From Turnera subulata (Eukaryota; Streptophyta; Magnoliopsida; Malpighiales; Passifloraceae): a stretch of 64,000 nucleotides of DNA. Of the stretch, positions 53,959 to 64,000 are shown piece after piece. The notes beneath the pieces are model-generated. The model was not told the DNA's origin. It searched no databases and saw only the letters and a program-made list of their open reading frames with translations. The stretch spans positions 40,679-104,678 of the forward strand of contig JAKUCV010000897.1 of the NCBI GenBank assembly GCA_028386065.3, in the 5' to 3' direction. The position numbers and the translations under genes are program-made. Within the stretch, counting starts at the first letter, position 1. The number at the start of each line of letters is the position of its first letter.

Positions 53959-56027
53959 TCACCTGGTAATAGCACAAAGATGAAGACCCCCTTTAATGGG
54001 AAGCGTGAACATGATATTGTAAGTTACATTAGTTGTATCATCCGCTAATTTGAAGCGAAAGAATCTCAAGAGGGCCATTGCTACAATCTTCATTTGTCGG
54101 AAAGCAAAGTCTTTTCCCAGGCAAATCCGAGGTCCAGCCTGCAAGTCCAAGCACAACACCAAAATTTTATAGTCTGTCTTTGACAAATTGTTATAGAATG
54201 CAAACAACTGCTAATTAAGGGAGAGTATACAAACATGAAATGCTATAAACTTGAATGGTGATTCCGGTTGGTAAATTCCATCTTTGAGCCATCTTTCGGG
54301 CCGGAATTCCTCTGCGTCCTCTCCCCAAATGTAAGGCATCCTGCCCATGGCATAGCCCAAGTAGTACACTCCATCTCCTTTTTTCAGTCTATAGCCATCA
54401 GGAAGAATGTCATCTTCATCAGCACATCTCCCATCCTGTGCAGTGCATATATAGATAGATACCATGTCACTATAAATCTAGTATTTTCACAGAGAAAATG
54501 ACAACATAGAAAAAGATCAAGTGAGAAACTCTCAGATATCTTACCACAGGAACCACAGGATATAGTCTCAAAGTCTCTGATAATGTTGCATGAAGATAAT
54601 GCATTCGCTCAAGCACTGATTCTGTTATATAGGCCACGAAATCTTCAGCTTTAGCTTCGTTATCATGACTCCCTGTGACATCTTTCACTTCTTGTGCAAT
54701 TTTCTCCTGGATTAGGGGGTTCTTGCAAAGCAAATAGAAGAACCATGAAAGAGTAGTTGCGCTAGTATCTTTCCCAGCAAACATAAAACTCAGAATGATG
54801 TCTCTTAGATACCGATCATTCATTTTTTCAGGGTTTTTCTGGCTCTCCACCAAAAATCTCGATAGTATGTCCTCCTTCTCGTCCTGTGATCATCAAATTG
54901 TTCCATCAGCTTTCTTTAAAGGACTTATTTAAACTTCAAACTATGTAAATTAATGCAAGTTAACATATACTTTTTGCAAAAAACTGTGATGAGAAGTCCT
55001 ATCTGTCTAGTTTCATAGTATACTTCGCTTCTATTATGTGTGTTGGAAATGCAAACAAGAATGAATACTTAAGAGAAAATTATGTTCTATATACTAAAGA
55101 AAAACACGGCAGTATTGAAGACCCACATGATAGCCTTCCTCAGCGAGTAGCTTCCTCTTGGTACTGATAACTTTGGCCACAAAGTCATCAATAACTTTGA
55201 TGTTCTTCTTAAGAGACGCTTCATAGCCAATGTTGAAATATCTTTTCAGTTTCCAGAATGGATCCATATAACGGAATATGAGCAAGGAATTGGAATCATC
55301 AAAGGCCTTCATGAACTCAACTCCCTCTTTACTTGAACCCATCAAGCAATTCAATTCAATTCCAAAAGCCACTTTGAATATAGAATCCAAAGTGCATCTC
55401 ATCAGAATATCCTACCAGATAGGAAATATAACATCAACCGAGTTGTTCTCACTTGAAAATCAAAAACCTGACAAAACAAAAACTACCATTTTAAGGTATA
55501 GTTACCTGCATATCGAAAACCTGACCAGCAATCGCAGCATCTGAGATAACCTGGACCAGTTTGGCCGCGTTTCTTCTAAACACAGAGCAGCTGAAATCTC
55601 TAACTACCCTTGTAGAGAACTCAAAACTAGCGAGCTTCCTCTGTTGCCTCCACCTGTCTCCATCCACTGCAAATATACCTTCACCCAAAAGGTCGACCAT
55701 AACCCCTTGGTTACGCTTCCCTTTGTTATATTTATCGAACCTTGTTTTCAGTACATATTCAATGTTTAGTATGTCTGTTGTATAGATTTCACTTTGTTCT
55801 GGTGCAATAAGCCGAAAGGTCTTCTGCTTTCTAGCTACTTCGGTTTGGTAGTCATAGACTCTGTTGAAGTGAAAGAGCATGTTAAATACAGTGCCATATA
55901 CTGGCGCGTAGTTGGCATTCCAGATTGATTTGCCATAGAAGATTTTGAGTAGGCTACACAAAAAGATTACCAAGAGTAGAACAACTGACTTCACTGTAAA
56001 GGTGAGGATGGCGTATATAATATCCAT
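53959..56027 (-). CDS. Cytochrome P450, CYP704 family, copy P3 (5 exons, intact)
   Basis: Exons 56027-55506, 55411-55127, 54883-54545, 54435-54235 and 54138-53959; 508 aa. The start is MDIIYAI, chosen because P4-P6 start MDI/MDV at the same point; an in-frame ATG 60 bp upstream exists. It has WRQQRK, AGKDTS, ETLR, RPERW and FHAGPRICLG. Unlike P1/P2 it has no intron after the GK of DKYNKGK. It is the most divergent of the P3-P6 subgroup (PVVPV, GYEASLKK). The 3' half of a P3-like gene was the breakpoint of the P1/P2 duplication. Confidence 0.9.
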
Positions 56028-56909
56028 TTTAAGGAATTGTAAAGGAGGAAAATATGACTGTGTGTAGTATATATGCAATACTGCCAAACCTATGGCATTC
56101 TACAAGTAATGAACTTTTTTTTGAGAACTACAAGTAATGAATGGCAGACATCATATCAGACGGACAATATTTTAAACTTCCACCAAAACTTATTATGAAT
56201 GGTCATATATGCTCGACGATGATCTTTCTAAGTCACTTTAGCCACCGTGATTCGACTCTGTTGATTGATAAGTTTGAGGTTTGTTTCTGTGCAGAAAAAG
56301 ATAAGGTTTTGTGGCTTATAAGAATCATTGTCATTGACAAAAGTGGATGCATATGTGAAGTTATGCCTCTCTCCTGCTTGGCTTAAACTGGGCCTAGAAA
56401 ATCCATTCATTCTGAACCAAAAGAAAAAAAAAAAATCTATTCATTAGGTTCGCAGATTACAGATTTTGCATTATACACTAACCTATCATTAAAATTAAAT
56501 TTTCTTAGTATTAAATTACCTTTTCCCCCTAAAGACAAAAAAAAAAAAAAAATAGGGATGGATGATTGCCTTGATTCTTTAAATGATTCAGGAATTTCTT
56601 TCTGGCTAAAAAGAAAATGATTCAGTAATAAGGTTGATGTTTTTAAAATTAATAACACATCTGCTGTCAAGGATGTCATCAATCCATCATATTTGGGCCA
56701 AAACAAAAGGAACCCTAGCAAATCATGCCAATATGAGATTTGAATCAACAGGAGGAAAGATTAGTGGAGAATGAGGACGGGACAGCTTTCAACGAAAATG
56801 CTGAAGGTATTCACATTAAGTCTTAAGCTGCTGTAAGTGTTATTACAATTCTGACAGCCACAAACTATTAAGTGAAAAGCGCCGGTTTCATATACTCTTT
56901 CACCGACTT
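56028..56909. other. Intergenic between P3 and P4
   Basis: AT-rich, with A-runs at about 56420-56433 and 56537-56551. No coding relic or repeat recognised. Confidence 0.5.
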
Positions 56910-58858
56910 TCACCTAGGGGTAGCACAAAGATGAAGGCCTCCACTAATGTGGAGGGTGAACATAGTCTTATAAGTTACATTTTTTGCGTCATCCTCTAAT
57001 TTGAAGCGAAAGAACTTGAGCAGGGCCATCGCTACAATCTTCATTTGACGGTAAGCAAAGTCCTTCCCTAGGCAAATTCGAGGTCCAGCCTGCAAGTGCA
57101 AACAGATGAAACAATATTAGAATGTGCTCCACACAAGATTAGTTAAGTGTCAACCAAATGAGGAAACCAACATGAAATGCTATGAACTTGAACGGTGATT
57201 CGGGTTGAAAAATTCCGTTTATGAGCCATCTTTCCGGGCGAAAATCCTCGGCATCCTCTCCCCATATATATGGCATCCTTCCCATGGCATAGGCTATGTA
57301 GTATACTCCATCTCTTTTCTTAAGTCTATAACCATCAGGAAGAACATCATCTACTATTGCATTTCTACCATCCTGGAACACATAGAAACCAAAAGTTAGT
57401 AGTTTCACTTCCATATATGTCGGATAAAATGTGATTATATAAAATTCCCACCCAAGAAAGCTATTTCCCTAAAAGCGAGATTTTTAGAGACTTGGTGAAT
57501 TTACCACAGGAACAGCAGGATATAGTCTCAAAGTCTCTGACAATGCTGCATGAAGGTAATGCATTTGGTCAAGGGTTGAGTCAGTTATCTTAGCTATGAA
57601 ATCTTCAATATCAGCTTCATCCTCTTGACTCCCAATGGCATCTCTCACTTCTTGTGCAACTTTTTCCTGGATTAGAGGGTTCTTGCAAAGCATATAGAAT
57701 AACCATGAAAGAGTATTTGCGCTAGAATCTTTCCCAGCAATCATAAAATTCAGAATGATGTCCCTCAGATATCGATCATTCATATTCTCTGGGTCTTTCT
57801 TGCTCTCCACCAAAAATCTTGATAGAATGTCCTCTTTGTCATTCTAAAAGTCACCAAACCGTCAAATCAGACATCAAGCTAATTAAAACTCAAACTTTTG
57901 TGAATTTGAAAAACCTTTTAGGGAGATCGCAGTATAGAAGACTCACATAACATGCTTCCTCAGCGAGTAGCTTCCTCTTGGTAGTTATAAGTTTGGCCAC
58001 AAAGTCATCAATGGTTTTGATGTTCTTCTTAAGAGACGCTTCAGAGCCAATGTTGAAATATCTTTTCAATTTCCAGAGTGGGTCAACATAGCGCCAATAG
58101 ACCAAAGCATTGGAATCATCAAAGGCCTTCATGAACTCAGTTCCCTCTTTACTTGACCCCGCCAAGCAATTTAATTCCACCCCAAACCCAACTTTAAATA
58201 TAGAATCCAGAGTGCATCTCATCAGAATATCCTATATCAGACAGGAATAATAATACCAACCAAGTTATTGTTGTCACTTGGATGTCAAAAACTTAAACAA
58301 TATAGCAAATAAGTTAGACTATTCCAGGGTACTCACCTGCATATCGAAAACCTGACCAGCAATGGCGATATCAGAGATGACTCCGACCAATTTAGCCGCG
58401 TTTTTTCTGAACACAGCAGAGCTAAAATCTCTGAGAACCCTTGTGGAGAACTCAAAACTAGACAGCTTCCTCTGTTGCCGCCACTTATCTCCATCAACAG
58501 CAAATATACCTTCGCCAAAAAGATCAGTCAAAACCTCTTGGTTGTACTTGCCTTTGTCATACTTGTCGAAACTTGTTTTGAGCACATGTTCAATGTTCCT
58601 TACATCGGTTGTGTAGAACACACTTTGGTCTGGAGCAAGAAGCCGATAAGTCTTGTGCTTTCTGGCTACTTCGGTTTGGTAGTCATAGAGTCTGTTGAAG
58701 TAAAAGAACTGACCAAACACCGAGCCTTTTACTGGTGGGTAGCTGCGGCTCCTGATAGCTTTTCCAGAGTAGATTTTTAACAGAAGAAACAAAAAGGGTA
58801 TGAAGACTAGCAGAGGAGAGGTTACTGTGAAGATGAAGATGGTATAAAGAATGTCCAT
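56910..58858 (-). CDS. Cytochrome P450, CYP704 family, copy P4 (5 exons, intact)
   Basis: Exons 58858-58337, 58231-57947, 57843-57505, 57372-57172 and 57089-56910; 508 aa. The start is MDILYTIF. N-terminal anchor, WRQQRK, ETLR, RPERW and FHAGPRICLG are present. The helix I motif is AGKDSS instead of AGKDTS: Ser replaces the conserved Thr next to the oxygen-binding position, which is conservative but could alter coupling. Exon 1 and the upstream ~90 bp are almost identical to P6. Confidence 0.9.
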
Positions 58859-59767
58859 TGCTGTTGCTTGTGAACAATTCAGGAGGCGACATGTGCTATC
58901 TGTATAGCATATGTAATATAATAGGTAAAATGTACTAGTAATCCAACTTTCAACCAATAAATTGGCTGTGCAGAAGAAAACAAAGCACCGGAAAAGAAAC
59001 TTTATCCTTTGTTCAAGAAAAGCAGCCAAAAGAAACTTTCAACTTGTAAGATATTTGCAATTTTATTTTGACAAATAAGGTACCACTGCCCACTAGTCTT
59101 AAATTAACTCGGTTACATCAGTGAAATTGACATCAACAATAAAATTATAAGCAACCAGCGAAAGATCTTCTAGGTATTGTTATCTGCTCACATGAATGAT
59201 TTTTTTTTTTTTTTCTGTTTGTTGCTTAGATTACATTGATTGACTAAGTTTGAGCCACTTGATGCTCATAGTCATACGTGGAGGAAACATGAGTCTCTCT
59301 CTTATTAGTTCTCAGCTTGACTTAAACAGGTATTAGTCCTACAAACTAACTTCTTTCCTCTAAGCAACTCATTTCATTGGGATAGACCAAGAGAAACCAA
59401 AACCAACAAAAGAAGTCTCAAATAACTGTCCTAGCTTTGCCCATTATTAGCTTGAACATTTTCTTTTGTTTTGCATGCCTTACCTACAGTATTGTGTTCC
59501 CAGTATGCTGTCATGTAATATCAAAATTTGGACAACACCAGTTCCACTTTCTACCACAGATGTTATACTGAGGTATTATAACGTGCATTCAAGTTTTTCT
59601 TAAATGAACTTTTCTATGCAAAGGCTCAAGGCATCACAAAAATTACATAAAATAACTATAATGAAAATTTAGATAGCCCGGGAGATTTGAGCATTGCATA
59701 CACTTAGTTCCAACAAAGTTTTAGCCAAGTAAAAGCATTGGCCTCATACACTCAATTATACAGACTT
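58859..59767. other. Intergenic between P4 and P5 (P4 promoter side)
   Basis: 58859-58950 is identical to 63907-64000, so the P4 and P6 proximal promoters are the same. The rest is AT-rich with a T-run at 59200-59215. No gene. Confidence 0.6.
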
Positions 59768-61704
59768 TCACCTAGCAGTAGCGCAAAGATGGAGACCTCC
59801 ACTAATGTGAAGGGTGAACATGATCTTGTAAGTCACAATTTTTCTGTCACCCGCTAATCTGAATTGCAAGAATCTGAGAAGGGCCATGGATACAATCTTC
59901 ATCTGACGGTAAGCAAAGTCTTTCCCCAAGCAAGTTCGAGGTCCAGCCTGCAGAGTACAAACACATGAAGCAACTTTAGAAGTGTTTCCACACATGATTA
60001 GTGAGCGACAACAAAATAAGGATACAAACATGAAATGCAATGAACTTGAATGGTGATTCGGGTTGGAAAATCCCATTTTTGAGCCATCTTTCCGGCCTAA
60101 AATCCTCTGCATCCTCTCCCCAAATGTAGGGCATCCTGCCCATGGCATAGGCCAAGTAGCCCACCCCATCTCCTTTTTTCAGTCTGTAACCATCAGGAAG
60201 AATGTCATCTACCTCAGCACATCTCCCATCCTGGAGCACATGTAGAAACCAGATTACTAAGATTATGTTAGATAGAAATTAGAATGTGACATTGTAGAAC
60301 TCCAACCAAAGAAATTTATTTTACTAAAATCGAGGTTCAAGAAACTCTCAGTTCATTTACCACAGGAACAGCAGGATACAGTCTCAAAGTCTCTGACAAT
60401 GCTGCATGAAGATAATGCATTTGCTCAAGGGTTGAGTCAGTTAGCTTAGCTGTGAAATCTTCAATATCAGCTTCATCCTCTTGGCTGCCTATGACATCTC
60501 TCACTTCTTCTGCAACTTTCTCCTGGATTAGAGGATTTTTGCAAAGCATATAGAAGAACCATGAAAGAGTATTTGCGCTTGTATCTTTGCCAGCAAACAT
60601 AATATTCAGAATGATGTCCCTCAGATATCGATCATTCATTTTCTCCGGATCTTTTTTGCTCTCCACCAGAAATCTCGATAGAATGTCCTCCTTATCATTC
60701 TAAAAGTCATCAAACCGTTAAATCAGCAACACAGGTTACTAAAGCTCAAAATTTTTGGGATTTGAAAACCTTAAGGAGATGAGAGAGACAATATTGAAGA
60801 CTCACATAACACGATTGCTCAGCCAGTAGCTTCCTCTTTGTACTTATAATTTTGGCCACAAAGTCATCAATGACTTTGATGTTCTTCTTAAGAGACGCTT
60901 CAGAGCCAACATTGAAATATCTTTTGAGTTTCCAGAATGGATCCACATAACGCCATATGAGCAAGGCATTGGAATCATCAAAGGCCTTCATGAACTCAGT
61001 TCCCTCACTACTTGAACCGCTCAAGCAATTCAATTCCACTCCAAACCCAACTTTGAATATAGAATCCAGAGTGCATCTCATCAAAATATCCTATCAGACA
61101 GGAAATATTATATATCAACCGACTTGTTCTTACTTGCATGTCAAAATCCTGACCAAGATCGAGACTATGTTAACTTACTCACCTGCATATCAAAAACCTG
61201 GCCTGCAACAGCGGTACCCGAGATGATCCGAGCCAATTTAGCTGCGTTTGTTTTAAACACAGAGCAACCAAAATCTCTAAGAACCCTTGTAGAGAACTCA
61301 AAGCTGGAGAGCTTCCTCTGCTGCCTCCACTTATCTCCATCAACAGCAAATATACCTTCGCCAAAAACATCAGCCACAATATCCTGGTTGTGCTTGCCTT
61401 TGGAATACTTGTCAAAACTTGTCTTGAGCACGTGTTCAATGTTTCTTATGTCTGTTGTGAGGACAAGACTCCGGCCTGTACCAAGAAGCCGAAAGGTCTT
61501 GTGCTTTCTGGCTACTTCAGTTAGGTGGCCATGAAGTCTGTTGAAGTGAAAGAACAGGCCGAACTCGGTACCCTTTAGTGGTGGGAAGCTGCGGTCCCCA
61601 ATGGATTTGCCAGTGTAGATTTTAAGTAGAAGATACAAAAAGGGTATGAAGATGAGAAGAAGGGAGGTCATTGTGAAGATGAAGAAGATATTTAGAACGT
61701 CCAT
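59768..61704 (-). CDS. Cytochrome P450, CYP704 family, copy P5 (5 exons, intact)
   Basis: Exons 61704-61183, 61090-60806, 60699-60361, 60230-60030 and 59947-59768; 508 aa. The start is MDVLNIFF. WRQQRK, AGKDTS, ETLR, RPERW and FHAGPRTCLG are complete. The substrate-recognition area near LLGTGRSLVLTTDIRN differs from P4/P6 (APDQSVFYTTDVRN), so substrate preference may differ (inference). Confidence 0.9.
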
Positions 61705-62028
61705 TGCTAGTGAACATTTCAGGAGGATACATGTACTTGTATAGCATAATTAGATACAATAAATATACCAGTGTTCCAACTTTCAAGATACAAGATATGG
61801 CAATTTTATTTTGGCACCTAAGGCGTCACTGTTTTCGAATAACTAGCTTTTTTGGTAAGTGAAATGAAATAACAACAACCATTTTTTATCCAAATAGTTA
61901 TATATCTAGAATAACTAGGTTTACTCAATATCATTATTATTGATTGAGAAGTTTGAGCCACCTAAATGTGACACAACAAACTTTTGGCCAAGTGAAACCA
62001 CCGGCTTCATACACCAATTCTATAGATT
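61705..62028. other. Intergenic between P5 and P6
   Basis: Short AT-rich spacer with the P5 upstream region and P6 3' flank. Nothing recognised. Confidence 0.5.
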
Positions 62029-63906
62029 TCACCGAGCAGTGGCACAAAGATGGAGACCTCCACTAATGTGAAGGGTGANAAGAATCTGAGGAGGGCCATG
62101 GATACAATCTTCATCTGACGGTAAGCAAAGTCTTTCCCCAAACAAATTCGAGGTCCAGCCTGCAGAGTAGAAGCACATGAAGCAATTTTAATTAGAATGT
62201 GTTCCACACATGACTACTAACTGACAACCAAATAAAGATACAAACATGAAATGCAATGAACTTGAATGGTGATTCGGGTTGGAAAACCCCATTTTTAAGC
62301 CATCTTTCCGGCCTAAAATCTTCTGCATCCTCTCCCCAAATGTAGGACATCCTGCCCATGGCATAGGCTAAGTAGTTCACTCCATCTCCTTTTTTCAATC
62401 TGTAACCATCAGGAAGAATGTCATCCACCTCAGCACATCTCCCATCCTGGAGCACATGTGGAAACCAGGTTTACTAAGATTAGTAGTTTTACTAGATAGA
62501 AAGCAGAATGTGACTAATATAAATTCCAATCCAAGAAATTTATTTTCCTAAAATCGACTTGGTTAATTTACCACAGGAACAGCAGGATATAGTCTCAAAG
62601 TCTCTGACAATGTTGCATGAAGATAATGCATTTGGTCAAGGGTTGAGTCAGTTATCTTAGCTATGAAATCTTCAATGTCAACTTCATCACCTACATCCCC
62701 TGTGACATCTCTCACTTCTTGTGCGACTTTCTCCTGGATTAGTGGGTTCTTGCAAAGCATGTAGAAGAACCATGAAAGAGTATTTGCGCTGGTATCTTTC
62801 CCAGCAATCATAAAATTCAGAATGATGTCCCTTAGATATCGATCATTCATTTTCTCTGGGTCTTTCTTGCTCTCCACCAAAAATCTTGACAGAATGTCCT
62901 CTTTTTCATTCTGAAGTCATCCAAACGTTAAATCAGCCATGTTAGTTAATTAGTAAAACTCCAAAAGAGACGAATTCAGTATCGAAGACTCACAAAACAG
63001 GATTGGTCAGCTAGTAGGTTCCTCTTGGTACTAATAAGTTTGGCCACAAAGTCATCGATAACTTTGATATTCTTCCTAAGAGATGCTTCAGAGCCAACGT
63101 TGAAATATCTTTTCAGTTTCCAGGATGGATCAACATAGCGCCAATAGACCAAGGCATTGGAGTCATCAAAGGCCTTCATGAACTCAGTTCCCTCTTTACT
63201 TGACCCCGCCAAGCAATTTAATTCCACCCCAAACCCAACTTTAAATATAGAATCCAGAGTGCATCTCATCAGAATATCCTATATATCAGACAGGAAATAT
63301 AATATCAACCAAGTTGTTGTTGTCACTTGGATGTCAAAAACTTAACAAGATAGAATATAAGCTAGACTATTCCAAGGTGCTCACCTGCATATCGAAAACC
63401 TGACCAGCAATGGCAATATCAGAGATGACTCGGACCAATTTAGCCGCGTTTTTTCTGAACACAGCAGAGCTAAAATCTCTAAGAACCCTTGTGGAGAACT
63501 CAAAACTAGACAGCTTCCTCTGTTGCCGCCACTTATCTCCATCAACAGCAAATATACCTTCGCCAAAAAGATCAGTCAAAACCTCTTGGTTGTACTTGCC
63601 TTTGTCATACTTGTCGAAACTTGTTTTGAGCACATGTTCAATGTTCCTTACATCGGTTGTGTAGAACACACTTTGGTCTGCAGCAAGAAGCCGATAAGTC
63701 TTGTGCTTTCTGGCTACTTCGGTTTGGTAGTCATAGAGTCTGTTGAAGTAAAAGAACTGACCAAGCACCGAGCCTTTTACTGGTGGGTAGCTGCGGCTCC
63801 CGATAGCTTTTCCAGAGTAGATTTTTAACAGAAGAAACAAAAAGGGTATGAAGACTAGCAGAGGAGAGGTTACTGTGAAGATGAAGATGGTATAAAGAAT
63901 GTCCAT
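62029..63906 (-). CDS. Cytochrome P450, CYP704 family, copy P6 (5 exons; last exon interrupted by an N)
   Basis: Exons 63906-63385, 63278-62994, 62910-62572, 62446-62246 and 62159-62029. The first four are complete and in phase, with WRQQRK, AGKDTS, ETLR and RPERW. In exon 5 the heme loop (AGPRICLG) is intact, but a single N at 62079 stands where P5 has 50 bp, so the frame is lost after MALLRF. The stop and the last residues resume beyond it. I read this as an assembly gap, not a real mutation. Exon 1 is ~99% identical to P4, while exon 4 and intron 4 match P5 better, so P6 is a mosaic. Confidence 0.85.
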
Positions 63907-64000
63907 TGCTGTTGCTTGTGAACAATTCAGGAGGCGACATGTGCTATCTGTATAGCATATGTAATATAATAGGTAAAATGTACTAGTAATCCAACTTTCA
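63907..64000 (-). promoter_or_regulatory. P6 proximal upstream region
   Basis: The 94 bp to the window edge are the same as the bases upstream of P4 (58859-58950). The duplicated promoter extends past the window. Confidence 0.6.

Noticed and set aside
62029..62159. P6 as a pseudogene
   Set aside because: The only defect coincides with the N; flanking exons are intact, so an assembly gap is the simpler reading.

Overview
The window is nuclear DNA of a flowering plant, most likely a core eudicot. Genes are split by short AT-rich GT-AG introns and sit in AT-rich intergenic DNA with plant transposons. The gene set (plant synaptotagmin-like CLB, early-nodulin-like phytocyanin, BEACH protein C2, CYP704 P450s) is plant-specific. 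The species cannot be named from the sequence. One N at 62079 shows this is an assembled scaffold.

Layout. 1-2614 (minus): 5' part of a CLB/SYT7-like membrane-tethering gene. 3438-3931: MITE-like element. 5101-11515: one Ty1-copia LTR retrotransposon in minus orientation, with 199-bp LTRs differing at one base, a 5-bp target duplication and a badly decayed pol. It carries an antisense insert with a LINE endonuclease-like ORF, and its internal region is studded with short hairpins. 11768-12574 (minus): GPI-anchored early-nodulin-like protein. 14816-36563 (plus): complete 31-exon BEACH/WD40 gene (BCHC2 type, 2,975 aa as I splice it). 37110-42475: Mutator-like transposon with ~325-bp TIRs and a 10-bp target duplication, holding a transposase that lost its catalytic core and a convergent GRF zinc-finger gene. 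45259-46258 (plus): small basic CCDC137-like protein. 46860-63906 (minus): six CYP704-family P450 genes in tandem plus one P450 relic.

How the parts fit. The BEACH gene, the small basic gene and the CYP704 genes stand in the order I remember for Arabidopsis At2g45540, At2g45520 and At2g45510, so the backbone looks like an old syntenic block. The P450s are single-copy there and have expanded here. Two subgroups are visible. P1 and P2 have 6 exons and a GC-AG first intron; P3 to P6 have 5 exons. P1 and P2 arose by duplication of a ~3.7-kb unit whose breakpoint lies inside a P3-like gene. P6 is a mosaic of P4 and P5. All six carry the P450 signatures (AGKD[TS][TS], ETLR, PERW, heme Cys loop), except that the last exon of P6 is cut by the N.

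The most unusual signal is in the retrotransposon: about 23 short hairpins over 5.8-9.6 kb with different stems but a shared TTCNG-like loop, followed by eight TGGGC/GCCCA hairpins spaced ~50-60 bp apart.
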